Made by a program: the position numbers and the translations under genes. Shown piece after piece: positions 11,590-25,559 of a stretch of DNA of 64,000 nucleotides; positions within the stretch are counted from its first letter, which is position 1, and the number at the start of each line of letters is the position of its first letter. Source of the stretch: Nicotiana tabacum. Taxonomy: Eukaryota > Streptophyta > Magnoliopsida > Solanales > Solanaceae. The notes below the pieces were generated by a model, which saw nothing but the letters and a program-made list of their open reading frames with translations, was not told the origin of the DNA and did not search any database. The stretch spans positions 80,491,120 to 80,555,119 of the forward strand of contig NC_134094.1 of assembly GCF_000715075.1 (NCBI RefSeq), written 5' to 3'.

Positions 11590-12117
11590 GTCTATTGTCT
11601 TTCTTTCCCTTTTCACATGATTCTTGCTTTCATTTACCCGGAGTGGATCTTGTTTTTGTAGATGAGTTGGTTTGATTACTCCATATATAAAGACTTATCC
11701 TAGGCCGATGATCGATGTATATGTTACGATGCCTTAATATGTTACTGTTCTCATCCTTTGAGATTAAAATGTGAAAACGAGTGCATTGTGACATGCATGT
11801 GCATTTGAATTTAAGAGGGTTCTAATATCAGAAGAAGATTCTAAGAGAACCTTTGGGGCTAGCTAGTTTTTCTCCTTAGTTTTAATTTTAGGTGTCATAT
11901 GTTGTGCGTGTGAAAAGCAAAATATTACTCTTGCTCAACGGCAATGTATTACTATAGTGTTCTCCTCCTTCTACTTGCCATATTTTCTGCCATATTTATA
12001 CGTTAAATTGAATTATCTACCCAGCTGATATTCGATACAAAAATTGATTGCTCGATTATTTAACAAACTTACATTTGAATAGAAGTAGAGGCGCAAAAAT
12101 CTTGAAAGTTAAATTCA
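11590..12117. other. Intergenic 3' of COX5C
   Basis: Nothing coding or repetitive that I can support. Confidence 0.5.
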
Positions 12118-12185
12118 CGTTAAACCTACGAGTCTAGTGGTAGATAAACTGCTAACTTGAATCATACAGGTCAGGTTTAATTCTC
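12118..12185 (+). mobile_element. tRNA-like (SINE head) sequence
   Basis: TCTAGTGGTAGATAAACTGC resembles an internal pol III box A, and GGTCAGGTTTAATTC, about 30 bases on, resembles box B. No tRNA cloverleaf can be completed, so a SINE head is likelier than a tRNA gene. Confidence 0.35.
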
Positions 12186-12214
12186 AGACCTTTTCTTTTC
12201 CCTTTCCCTACTTC

Positions 12215-12360
12215 GACCCTCCACCCTCCAAAGACAACAATTGACCCTCGGCATCCTTCCCTCCAAGAACTCCCCACCATGCTCTTGGGGTGACTCAAAC
12301 TCACAATCTCTTGGTTGGAAGTGGAGGTTGCTTACCATCAGAGCAACCCCTCTTGTCTGA
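12215..12360 (-). mobile_element. SINE, Solanaceae tRNA-derived family
   Basis: On the minus strand the element begins near 12360 with GGTTGCTCTGATGGTAAGC (box A) and reads CCACTTCCAACCAAGAG, then GTGAGTTTGAGTCACCCC (box B), then GGGGAGTTCTTGGAGGGAAG. This is the recognisable head and body of a common Solanaceae SINE. The 3' part is truncated or diverged. It faces the plus-strand tRNA-like head at 12118. Confidence 0.65.
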
Positions 12361-12395
12361 GAGAGGTTTGACCAACGTCCAAGTTAATTCAATTT

Positions 12396-12840
12396 AGGGG
12401 TGTCAAATGGGCGGATTTTGGACGGGTAAAAAAGGGATTTAGTCAATAAATAGGCGGGTCAATGACCCATCAAAAAATTACGTAGGTTGAGATGGGTTGC
12501 GTTAAGATGAGTTAAAATTTGGGTCATAACCTAATCCACCTATCAAGCTTTAATTAATGTGTGTTATTTTTTTATAACTTAGTTAATTATCAAATAAAAT
12601 TTTTTTCTTTTGTTATGGTTATATATAACATATCAAACAAAAAAGAAAGCATTTTAAAGATATTTTAGTAAAATTACTCATGGACCAATTTGGGCTAAAA
12701 ATCAATCCAACTTTAGATGAGCTAAGATGGGTTGGGTCAAGATGAACTGAGTTCAATAAATGGGCGGGTCAATTATTGATCCAATCTTAATTGGGCGGGT
12801 TGGGCGAGCCAAATGGGTTTGGGCTCAAATTGACACCCCT
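12396..12840 (+). mobile_element. hAT-like non-autonomous element, 445 bp
   Basis: AGGGGTGTCAA at the left and the exact inverse TTGACACCCCT at the right bound a non-coding body full of GGGCGGGT and ATGGGTTG subterminal motifs, a habit of hAT elements. I could not see a clean 8-bp target duplication. The copy at 3221-3745 belongs to the same family. Confidence 0.65.
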
Positions 12841-13259
12841 AATTGATCAAACGCTAGAAGTTGTTTCCTCGTGCAAGTTGGTTTGATCTGGAAAAGTAAT
12901 TTCTGTTGAAAATCAGATTCCTTGAAGAATTGATTTTGTGGGCCGAAAATATGAAAAATATTGGCGGAAGAAGTTTGTGGTAAACAGGGATTTCAATTAT
13001 GAAAATACTTGCATGGAAAGGAAAACGCATAAAAGAGTTTTTTAAAGAAAATTAAATAAAATTCTTTTAGGATTTGTTTTTTTTAAGAGGTGACCGAATT
13101 AACTTAGGTCTTAGAGGTAAAGTTGAAAAAATATTCATCCAACCTTACTCCAGGAAAATAGCAATTCACGGATTCAAGCTACTCAACTGAAGAATCAGGT
13201 CCTGAAGACAAAATTGATGAAGTTCTTTAGTTGTTTATGTTTGAATCAATTGTTATAAA
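12841..13259. other. Intergenic, nothing recognised
   Basis: No coding or repeat signal that I can support. Confidence 0.4.
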
Positions 13260-14078
13260 TTGTAACCTCTATTGCTTATTGAGAAGTATAATAATAGGCA
13301 ACCAAATCTGAAGAGTTTGTTTAACTTTCTAGGCTATAGTATAAAAAGGGTAACTATAATTGAGTTGATTGTAGGGGTTAAGGTATTTGAGTTTATAGTC
13401 CCTTTGGTTATTGAGTTACAACCTAAAACCACTCCTTGAAATTAGTAAAGTTTTGAGGTAAATTCTATGAGGATAGGTCATGGGTTTTACTCCCTTAACC
13501 AAGGATATTTTCTATATAAAAAAATATTGTGTTATTTAATTTTCACACTTCACTTTCTGTTGTGTCTACAATTTTTAGGTTAAAGAACTAGGTTCTTTAA
13601 CATACAAAAATTGAGTGACACTATTCACCCCTCTTCCTCTTGTGTCTTGGTGCATCCTAAAATAACAATAGGTATCAAAGCTGTATTCTTTCAACTAAAG
13701 GCTAACACCTTGAAAGAATCCACTGGGCGTTCAATAAGAACAATCAACCACAAGGCCACCACTATCCAATTGGAAGTATTATTAATGATAGAAGGAAAGG
13801 ATGCGAGATTTTCTAGAAGTCAAAGATTTAGAACTTTTGGGATATTATCCATAAAGGTCCTAAAGTTCTCATGGCAAAAGACGATAAGGGGATAGTTACT
13901 AGTCCAAAAACTAGGGAGCAATATGATGATGAGGATGTCAAGGATGTCCCGAAAAATGCCAAGGACAAAAAGATCTATATATGTGGTACTGGACCTAACG
14001 AGTGTAATCGAATCTTTGCATGCACTAATGCTAAGCAAATCTGGGATGCTTTACAGACTGCTCATGAAGGTATGAACC
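13260..14078 (+). mobile_element. Ty1-copia fragment: LTR end, primer site, gag start
   Basis: The LTR-like part ends about 13668 (CCTAAAATAACA after a TTCACCCCTCTTCCT stretch). It is followed at 13671 by GGTATCAAAGC, one base off the usual initiator-methionine-tRNA primer-binding GGTATCAGAGC. Downstream, 13871-14083 reads as gag (UBN2 type) with ECNRIFACTNAKQIWDALQT, and an upstream gag stretch around 13700-13870 lies in other frames. Gag is then cut off by an LTR fragment starting at 14079. The left limit is uncertain. The copy is dead. Confidence 0.6.
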
Positions 14079-14215
14079 TGTAACGACCCGATCGGTCGTT
14101 TTGAGTACTAACTTTAATTTCAATATTTTGAGACCTCTCATAGCTTCATTTGATATTTATTAATTTGCGTGCGTGGTCCGTGTCATTTTTCAAAAAGTTT
14201 TTACATAAAATTCAA
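14079..14215 (+). mobile_element. LTR fragment beginning TGTAACGACCCG
   Basis: TGTAACGACCCGATCGGTCG is a typical start of long gypsy LTRs in Solanaceae, and it is followed by GCGTGCGTGGTCCGTGTCAT. Only the first 140 bases or so are recognisable. It begins inside the copia gag frame, so the gypsy LTR landed in the copia remnant and was later truncated. Confidence 0.5.
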
Positions 14216-16490
14216 AAAATCTAAAATATCTCAACTAACTTAAACAATCTAATAGAAATTTAAAATTAAAATTAATCCTAAAACTAAGCAACTTATTATG
14301 CTAAAACAATTACTACAGTAACTGAAAGCAACAAAATTTCAACAATTTCACTGAGACATGACTCTCATCTCCCTGGGAAGAAGTTACCGGGTCATAGACA
14401 CTTCCTGCGAGGATAGAGTTCCAGTACCATTTTATTCCCGGGATAAAACCTCTTCCAAGCAATGTCGTGTCGCAATGCAATCTATCCACGTGTCAAAGCC
14501 AAATTTTACAAATACGCATATTTGGCCGAAAATTAAATATTATGATTATGGTGTGGGGACTAGCTTATTTGCTATTAGCAAGTAAAAACACTTCAAAAAA
14601 ATTGAAGAGCCAAAGTACAAACAAAAAAAAAAGAAATGACATGTAAAACATATACTCTACCGTTAATATTATTTTAAAAATTAGTTTATAATTTATATTG
14701 ATATTATTTAAAAACATATACGTTTTAAGTTACAATTAATATTATTTAAAGGAAATTAGTTTAATTATATATTGTTAGTGACTCTCATTAAGTTTTCATA
14801 TTTTATTTATTTAAGATTTTTCATTTTTTTATTTAGATTGGTGAGATTTGTGAAAGAAAGAGTTTTGGAGAAATAATGGGAAAAAGACAAGACGAAGAAG
14901 GAGAATGGAATAACCTTCTAATGTTTGATTTCCTTTTGAAATCAATCAAGGGTATTTTTATAAATAAAAATTATTGATAAAGAATTTTTGTCTCGAATTT
15001 CTATTACTTTTTTTTTTTTTTTGCTTAAGCTTCTTTCAACGGCAAACTGTTGCTCAAGGCTATTATTTTCTTTTTCGGCTAAATACCTCAAAAAATGAAA
15101 ACAAATGTTTTTAGCTTCCTAAGGCTTAGCAAAACATGCTAGTATTAGTTTGTAAAATTGGAGATTAAATGGTTTATCGGTTTATCCCAAGACGAAAATA
15201 CATTGCTAGCAATTAAATAATATTACATTAATATTTATTATCAATAACTAGTTAGATAACATTAAAAGGTAACAAAATATTCATACAAGTTTAGAAAACG
15301 ATCCGCAATGTTTTTCTTCTTCTACTTCTACCCTTTTCTTCCTTTACAGTATACTTCCACAAAGAGTACCATCTAGACCAATCCAAACGCAAATAGGATC
15401 ACCTTATTGGGCAAAAAGTCAATTTAACAGAAATGCAATTGGATTTAGGTAGAGAAAAGCCTCGAACTAGCTACTTACCTTCATCAATCTTATTTAGTCA
15501 CATTAATTAAAATATTTTGTACATACTACCCTCTCCATACCTCACAGTGTGGATAATATTGAGTATATTATTGTTGTACATAGAGAGTATAAACTTGCAC
15601 AATTTGAATGAAATGACATGAGTTATGTGCGAATTCAGTAGTCACATCAACATAGGCTGCTTCTTAAATGAAAAACCATAAATTTTAGGTATTTGGCAGA
15701 AATCGTAGGTTATTTATGTGATTTTTAGTCTTTGTAAAGCACAAGTTAAGAACTCAAAATTGCATGATGTGCTTGGGTAAGTATGTAGAAAGGTTCTAAA
15801 TAAACATGTTGGTTGGTACAAATACAATGACAGTTTGAACCACGAATAAGTAACACCTAATGTGAAAAGAGAAACTCACACTCTAACTACAATTTAAAGC
15901 TAAGGTAACCACATCCAAATAGACTTCATTCTCACTAGAATAAAAGATACGTCCTTAGGTTATACCAAAGAAGCTAAGACCACCCAACATATATACATCG
16001 ATTATCCTATTCCTAGATGAGTGTCATTCCAAAAATTTAGAAATTGTCCTGCTCGTAGGCCGTAGAAATAGCCATCCACCAGTTACAACTCACAACATGA
16101 ATCAACAGATTTGCTTGAGAATTTTAAAACAACTCTAAGCATTACCCCAACAGTCAAGTCAACGTAGCTTTCTTTATTTCTTTCCTTCTTTTTTTTTTCT
16201 GAAGCCATAATTACAGCTACGACTGAAAGTGAAATACTTTCAGGCAAACGGAGATGCATTACTCTACCACTAAATGTGAGTTCTTATAATTTCCTGCTTA
16301 TAATCTCCCCTTCACGAAAGCCCACCTTTAAAATTAACTATCTCAGCTCCAGCAAAATGATTTTAATGTCCTCTAAGGACACAGCAACGCGACACTGATG
16401 GAAATATCAAATTTTCCTTGTCACAAGTCTTCAAACATCTTAAAGATACCGAGACACAGAATTTCAACAAGAAAGCTCCCATTTCAACAA
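14216..16490. other. Intergenic, AT-rich
   Basis: No supported gene, TIR or tandem array. The last 100-150 bases (to 16605) are likely the 3' UTR and polyadenylation region of the minus-strand RPAP3 gene. Confidence 0.5.
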
Positions 16491-16605
16491 AAACTACAAC
16501 CACGTACACATTAGTCACATTCGCTTTGTACAATTACAAAGATCTGAAATAATACGAGATTGTCAAGTTTTTACATTAACTGCACCAGCGAGAACTCCAT
16601 CATTG

Positions 16606-19600
16606 TTATAGGCCATAGTTCAAGCGAAGTGCACTGAGGGTTGCAGTGTGCTCCTCGGCTCCCTTACAGAAAACCTCATCCCATATCTTGACAAGTTCTG
16701 TTTAAGATGTAGAAATAAGTAAAACTAAATTGTAATATGCAACATAAATTTAATGCACAGGGTGCACTCATCTAGCCCAAGAAGATTTAAAGAGGAAATC
16801 ATGAAGATTAGTGGAATTATGCAGGAAAATAATGTTCCACGATGATGTTCCGTAGCATGTGTCTCATACTGCTACACTTAAATCTCTTCACTAAGTAGTG
16901 GAACGATGTGGATCATTATTATGCAAGGGCTTTATTGCTTACATTAGTACGAAGTAAAAACATGTAATTACACGAAATAAAAACGCAAATCTATATACTC
17001 AAGAGATATACCAGCTTTATCAGTGGATGAAAGGCACATGATGATCATGTCGAACCTTGGGACCTTTGTAAGATTTTCCAGGTATCTAATTGCTAAATCC
17101 ATATCTTCACTGGTGAATAGAAGGAGAGAAAACATGTCAAGATTAACTATCTGCAAACTCTACTTGAAGATTCCACCTAAATGTATCCCATACTTACATG
17201 GAAAATGTGGCAACGCATCTTACAATGTCCATGAGCATCGGAGCAGACAAGGCATTTTTAAAAATTTGGGGTAACGTTGCAGGTGAAGTGACCTGAACAG
17301 AGAAAGCAGGTCTAGCTTACTGAAACAGATGAGAAATGGAAAAGAGGTCTGACTGTTTTAACACAGATTTGACCAGCAAATACAAAGAATAAAAGAAGAT
17401 GAAGACAGTAAGTTAGACCTTCAATAAATGAGTTTGCAGATTACGATCACCAGAAAGTCCTCGCCAAGAAACCTCAAACTGATACGCTGAATTTGGTGGT
17501 GCAATATTTTTTGCAGCTTCGGCCTTGGCAAGACTAGCTGCTCGAGCAGCAAGCTCTTGGACAGATTCCTTGAGTTCTTGCTTGCTATTTTTGTGAGTTC
17601 TCTGCAAAAAATAAGTGATAAGTGACACCAACGGTATGTGCATGATAAGAATATTAGCATAACAGAAAAGAGAGAATAATAGTGTGATATTGCATGTAAA
17701 TGAAGTACAGATGGTCATTAAAATACTTTCAGATAGTCATAAATAAATTCAGACACTTGGAGGTACTAACATTCAAAGTTATAGCATATGTGAAACTTCA
17801 GTAAGGGATATGTATTCTTGAAACGCTTACTTAAAACATAAAATGCTCAAGGGCCTTTCAGAAAAAACAATCGAGATGAAACCTTAATATGATCTTAACG
17901 TTAGTTTGCAAAATAGTAGAACTACTCTTGAATAGCCCCGCCAAATACTTTCAACAAATTCCCCATGACGAGTGTTATGATTGTGCATACTTAGGTTCCT
18001 GAATATACATGGCATGTTCTGAATGTTGTAGATGCTTCTAGAGCAGAAAAGTGCAAAAGCTAGCAAGTGGAGATAGCTTTATGCATGGGAAAACAAACTG
18101 AACAAGCATCTGACTACAAATTAATTCTATGTTGGTGATCGTAATTGATAATAACTTGACTTGTTCAATAAAAAAAAATGATATTGGTTTAGTCTTTGTC
18201 ATCATGAAACCTGGATTATGACTACCACTGTGAAAAAGGCTATGAGACATGACCACAAAGTTTTTGATAAACACCACTATATACTCTTAATAAACCTTTT
18301 GACACATAACATTATGTATGCTTATATGAACTAGAACCTTGCAATTACTCCCTACGTTCCACCCACAAAAAAGCACAGAAAGGAATAGTAGAAACAACTA
18401 AATCCAGGAGTAAAACCTTTGCAGGATTCAGGGTAGGAACGGTGGCAGAAGCATCTGAACCTTTGCTATTAATCTGCATATGAGTATCTTCAACTTCCAT
18501 AGCAGTCCCAGGAACATCTCTATTATTTTCCTGGCACAGAATTTGAATGTCAAGGCATTGTGGATTGGTGAACACCAGTATTTGACTTAATTTTCACCAG
18601 ATCATAAAATATATTAGTGACCCGATAATCAATCTACTGTTAACATCATTTAAGAAGTCAAATTCATGTTGAGATTGCATTATAGAGATAACCCACATAT
18701 TGAGATGCAGAATACCATGTCACTTTCACATGCTTGCGCTCTTACTTATTCAGATAGGGCAAAAATACACTACAGGCCGGAAAATTCCAGGAATCTTCAA
18801 ATTAGCACATGAACCTCATTTTTACAACTCAGCTGTTTTTTTTGGTTTAACATAATATTTATATTTTAGCGCCATATCTTAATTCATTAAAAGGAACATG
18901 AGAGCAAAATGATATTCGTAAAATTTTTGGGTCTTTTGGGCCTTAGTAGAATGTTTCAGAGAGGTTTTTTATCATTTTAGTGGACAATTCCTATAGTTGC
19001 AAATTATTTAGCTCATGTGGCTATGTCTTTAGCTCGTGAGGTCTGTTAACCCTCAACGACAACTAGTTTACTATGTATTTCACGTAGTCATGGGAGTGAT
19101 GAATCTCAAAAAGTAATAGGCCAAATGAACAGTTCAAAAGATATAATTGAACAGTCTTATAATTGATATTCCATCTGTCCCAACTTAATTGTCCTTTTAG
19201 ACTGTCCAAAAATGGTGTCTACTTTTTAAAAGAGAAAATTCTCCCTACATGCTTCAATAACTTCTCAATGTTCTGCCATAAGGATAGAGCCCCACAACCT
19301 AAATTAAGGGTGGCAAGTGGGCCGGTCCAGGCCCGGGACCGCCCCGGGGGCCAAACGGGCCAGGACCGTTTGGCCCGATTTAGCGGGCCTGGTCCGGTCT
19401 CGTGGGCCGGTACTATGAATTGGGCCCGTCAGGCCCGGGACCGGCCCGGTCCCTTAGCGGGCCAAACGGTCCGAACGGCTATTTTTTTAAAAAAAAATTT
19501 ATTTATTTGTTTTTTTTTAAAAAAAAAACGTTGGGCTGTCAAAAATAGTATATATAGTATACTAGATATATATATAGTATATATAGTATAGTAGATATAC

Positions 19601-20015
19601 ATGTATATATAGTATATCTTAAGATGTATACTATCGAATATGGCTTATATACTATGTATATATAGTATAGTATAGTATAGTATAGTATATATATACTATA
19701 TATACAACTTAAGATATATAAACTATATTCGATATACTATATATACATCTTAAGATATACTATATATACTATACTATATATACATCTTAAGATATATATA
19801 CATCTTAAGATATACTATATATACTATACTATACTATACATCTCATAAGATATATAAGCTATATTCGATATACATATATATATAAGCTTATATATATACT
19901 ATACTATACTATATATACATCTTAAGATATACTATATATACATAGTATACTAGATATACTAGATATATATATAGTATAGTATAGTAGATATACATGTATA
20001 TATAGTATATCTTAA

Positions 20016-20046
<31 letters not shown>

Positions 20047-23000
20047 CTTAAGATGTATATATAGTATATAAATCGAATATAGCTTATATATCTTAAGATG
20101 TATATATAGTATAGTATAGTATATATATAAGCTTATATATATATGTATATCGAATATAGCTTATATATCTTAAGTTGTATATATAGTATATACTATACTA
20201 TACTATACTATACTATAATATATATACATCTTACTATATATATTATATATATCTTAAGATGTATATACTATGTATATATAGTATAGTATATAATATACTA
20301 TATATACAACTTAAGATATATAAGCTATATTCGATATACATATATATATATATATATATGCTTATATTTATACTATACTATAGTCTATAATATATATACA
20401 TCTCATAAGATATATAAGCTATATTCGATATACATATATATATACTATACTATACTATATATACATCTTAAGATATACTATATATACATAGTATACTAGA
20501 TATACTAGATATATATATAGTATAGTATAGTAGATATACATGTATATATAGTATATCTTAAGATGTATATATAGTATATAAATCGAATATAGCTTAAGAT
20601 GTATATATAGTATATTTTAAGATGTATACTATCGAATATGGCTTATATACTATGTATATATAATATAGTATATATATATATTTTAAGATGTATATATAGT
20701 ATATAAATGGAATATAGCTTATATATCTTTATTACTATTTTTTTCTCTAACTTCTATAAAAAAAAAATTAAAAATAGAAAAAATCTGTCGGGCCCGCTTA
20801 GGCCCGGGACCTGCACACTTAACCCGGGACCGTTAGTTCGTGGTCCCGGTCCCGAGCCGGTTCCAGCAATAAGCCCGCGAAGCCCGGGACCGTTTAGGAC
20901 CGGACCGCATAGGACCGGCCACTTGGGACCGGGCCCGCGAAGCCCACTTAGGACCGGGCCCGGCCCACTTGCCACCCTTAACCTAAATTATATTAGAGAA
21001 AGTTCAAATTCTCCAGAGAGTAGACTATATCCCCACCAAAGACCTACTTATTTTACTACGAAATTTGACATCTAACTTGAGTACCAGTATCTAAGATAGA
21101 AGATAAAAGATTGAAACAGAGGATTATTTTACATGTTAACAATCCATTATAGTCAATCTCAGAACCTGATAATGAATCACTCTGTGAGAAAAACATCTCA
21201 GGTTATTGTTTATATTAGGAAAAAATGCACAAATTTAAAACCCAATCACAATTCTATCAAGGATAGTTGGAAATATGCATGAACTCCAATCATCATATAA
21301 AAGTTTCTTACGATCCTCTAAATCTTTCACGTCTCCCCACATCAGTTTAACTTTAGTATGCTAAGTGCTTGAATATTATTTTCTCTTTATTAAAGAGTGC
21401 TTGAATACCATTAAATAACTGGTAAAATCAATAATTTATTAAGAAATTATACAAGATGACACTGAATTGGTTCATGCTTTTGCATTCAGATACTTCAATG
21501 CTATAATACTATCAAAATCCAATAATTCCCACTGATCCCTCCAGGAATTGTTAATTATATGCATAATCATTCAAATACCTTAAGAGTATTCCAACAATCT
21601 TAATCCTTTTCCTCTTAGTGTTAAAGTAATCACAGGTGTGAACATTAGAGTCAAAATGGAAAAGAAAATTAAATGCAACGGTTTAGAATGACAACCTTGG
21701 CAGGAATTTTCCGAACTTCAGCCACCTTTTGAGAACTACCTGATACAGATTGGATCACAGGGCCAGTTTTATTTGTCTTTCCAGTCTTTTGAGCCCCTTG
21801 TGCAGAAACTCCTGTTGCTGCTGATACTCTTTTAAGAATCTCCTACAAGGTTGATTAAATTGATTGCTAAATAATCTGTGATCAATGCATAAAAGAAACA
21901 AATAAAATGTCAAAAAACAAATTATACAGCCTCTGAAAGGGAACAAGAGATCTAGCAAGAGATGATGCTCCACACAAAAGTATCATGGTGCAATCAAGGA
22001 AAACTAAACAATAGTTCTTCAGTGCATGCAAACAGAACTTTATCGGTTAGCTTGCACAAGTTCCTCCCACATTATATGTGCACAAACAGCGCTATCTCCC
22101 ATTAACCAGATTATTATCCATGATAAGCCTACATGAAGCACACATTTTGGCTGGTAAACTGGAATTATAATACTTCAATAGGTGAAGTGATTGCAAAAGG
22201 ATGGTATAGCTGTGACTTCAATTTTACCACCAGTCCCTTTTCCTCATTTCATCAAGGGAAATATAGTGTAAGACCCTCCAAAGGACTAGGACCATCACAC
22301 AGTCCTAGGAGACATGCACCAAAGTATCTCCAAGAAAGAAATCATTGTAGATTATTACAATGCAACAAATTTTTAAGAGGAAAAAAAGAAATCGCATCTA
22401 GGCCAAGCAGAGTGATCACCTTCTCATACAGAGCCTTAACTTCTCCATACTGCTTCTTGATTTCTTGGTTTTGTGGTTCCAACCTCGAGGCAAATTCAGC
22501 ATCTGTGCTGCTACCGTTGCATTAGACAAATATGGAAACCTGAATATGACAGTACCCCTTATGCTTAAATTTAGATAAAAGTATACCTTCAATTGATTCT
22601 TTCAATTTTCCAAGTTCTTTCCTAGCAGTTGAACGGCGAGAATATGCTTTAATGTAGCGATCATCCAGATTCAAGGCCTCTGTGCAGTCGTTCTCTGCCT
22701 CTTGAAACCTAAATACAAGGAGATAAGACTGCTCCCCATTTTTCAAGTCTTAACTATACTTTAACTAAAAGAACAATGAAGTGCATTAAACTTACCTTTT
22801 GATCTTAAGATAGGCCATTGCTCTATTGGCATAAGCTACTGCAGTTGGTGAAAGTGCGATGCTTCTAGAATAGCAATCAATAGCTTCCTTGAACTTTTTC
22901 TGCTTAAAGAACTCATTACCCTGGGAATAGATAAAAGGCAGAGCACCAGCTATAACGACCAAGCTTTCATTCCCCCCCCCAAAAAAAGGAGAATTAATTT

Positions 23001-25517
23001 TAAGGATCAAATTATACCAGCTCTTTCTCTGAATTGGCGTCAATGTTACTCTCTTCTGACAACATTTCAATTGATAGATGGCTAGTTGGATTGTACTTTT
23101 TAGAATAATCATATGGACCAGCAGCACTTGAGATCGAGGTAGATTTGCCAACTCGTTGTGTCCCAGTAACTTGAGGACCAGTAGGAAGTTCACTAGTATG
23201 GCTCCAGTCTTCTCTCTGTAAGGTAATTAGGAGAAAGGAGAAACGTTTAGGATTGAGAAGTCAACATAGACAAAATCATTTACAAACAACCCACAGCACC
23301 ACAGTCCTCATGGATGATGTACGTATGATGTAACCTCTTCAACAACCAAGGACAACAAAGGCAGAGTGTGCAGAAACATATTTTGATCTTAGCCAAAATG
23401 ACTGAGAAAGGTATAAACGGCTGCAGACACTTGAATCAACGCGATGTCCACAATTATTCTAGTGACAGAAAACCTAAAAAGATCTACTAAACAAAGTTAA
23501 ACAATTTAAAAACAGCAGATCTCAGAATCATAATCACAAACAAAAGGTGCACCTCTAAAGCAGATTACAAATATCACTCAAAGATCCCCTAGAAGTGCCA
23601 CACAAACAGATGAAAATTGACTCAGAACATAGGGGAAGACAAAATGACATGTGTCACACGCCAAAGAAAAGTGAATCACCAATGCATAATTCCAATTAAT
23701 TAAAGCATCATTTAAAAATGCACGTTACCAGTACATATCAAGAGGTAGGTTTTGAAATAAGTGATTACCAACTTCTCTTTGCCACGAGCCTGCGATTTCA
23801 TCTTTTTGTCTTTATCCTTCAATGATAGTTCCCAATCCTGTAAGTTATTCAAGAGCCCCTGCATGTCCTGGTCAGCCAAATAATGCCAGTAAAACCACAA
23901 ACCAGAGAATATCAAGCAAATGAATCCCTAAATTACATGCAGGTCACTCACATGAAACATTTGAAAAAAAGTAAGAGACTAGTAAGTACGTGGGTGGAAG
24001 ATAAAGAGTCAAATGCAGAGCAGACGATTAAAAGCCCTTTGAAACACACATGAACATTAGTTAACTCAGAGAGGTAGACGTCTAGATATTGAGATGCATG
24101 CAATATATCAAACTGAAAGGTTCGGGATGTGTGTCAACCAAAAAAAAACTTTAAGAGAAAGAGCAAAACTAAAATTTGACTGTCAGCTAACCAGAGCATG
24201 TTTAATAAACTGTATTGCCAGTTAAAATCCTTTTTGCTAGCTTCAACCATGCTCACCCCCAGCAGAACAGACAAAGTAAGTACACATGATACATGAAACA
24301 TGACTTGAGGTACTTCAGAATAGAGTAAAAACCCAAATTCTTCTCACTGCTTAGTTTGCTGCATTTTCACAAGGAATTTCTCTTGGTTGGTAAATCAAGT
24401 CAATTGAAAAATACAACCTAAAATTGAGAAGGAAATAAAAGTGCTTCTAGATACATTTTCTAATTTAGAATAACGAGTAAAACTTGAAATCACTCATTAT
24501 ATAACGTCACAGACAGGAAGAGAAATCTCACCGCGTCTGAACTGGGAATGGTACTACTAAGGTTCACATAAAATTGTCATAATAAAGGTATTTGAATTAA
24601 TGTGTTTGCCTCTGTCAGCTTCTATTATAATTCGATCCTACCTGCTCTATCCTTCACAGCATCACTGAGAACATTGACATGACATATTTTTGTGATAAAT
24701 CAATACATACATAAATACTTGACATGACATTTTTTTGTGATAAATCAATATATACACGAACAATATCAGGTGTCATATTTACAAGATTAGACATAACTGT
24801 TCTGCCTTAAGCCTAACCAAAAAGGAATCAGACTACACAAGCAAGAGTCTCATGCTTGCACACCAAATACAAATTAGATAAAAGAGAACTCTTTACACAA
24901 TCATATGACTCCCGTCTCCATCTCAGGTTAATTTGGTATGACGGAAAATATTTTCAGAAAAAGACTTATTTTCTGGTATTTGGTTTCCACCAAAATGGAA
25001 AAAATGACTTCCCTCAATTAGGTGGAAGTCATTTTCCTTTCCAATTATCTCAACTATTAACTTCATCGCACTAATTTATGTTTAACCAACACTTACACAT
25101 TTTGATCAATCTTTAATACTAAACTTTTTTCTCAAAACACTATCCGGTTTGCAATTTTTTCAAAACTTGGATATTAGCAATCTTTCTTAGTGCATTTTTA
25201 TTTTTCCACCAAACAAATCCCAGAAATAAAACACTCTACTCGCCAATAAAAACAGAGTTGACAAACAATATTAATTCCCTGAGTTTTTTTTTAGTAGCAC
25301 ACACATAACAACATCTAGTTTCAGCAAGAGTTCAGTAAAAAAAATTGCAGACTTAAAATCCAAGAGCGAAACCATGTAGAACAAAGCTGCAACAATCAAT
25401 AAAACGCGGAATTAAGAAGTTAATTTCCATTTTAATAAGCTCCGCTATTGGAGTAAGAGAGCGGTATGAAATAGTAGAAGGCATTTTCAGTTTATACATA
25501 AATAAATAATATAACGC

Positions 25518-25559
<42 letters not shown>

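Noticed and set aside
12118..12185. A functional tRNA gene
   Set aside because: Box-like motifs are present, but acceptor and anticodon stems cannot be paired.
19163..21075. Gly/Pro/Arg-rich frames at the two ends of the hAT element
   Set aside because: They are translations of the GGCCCGGGACC subterminal repeats.
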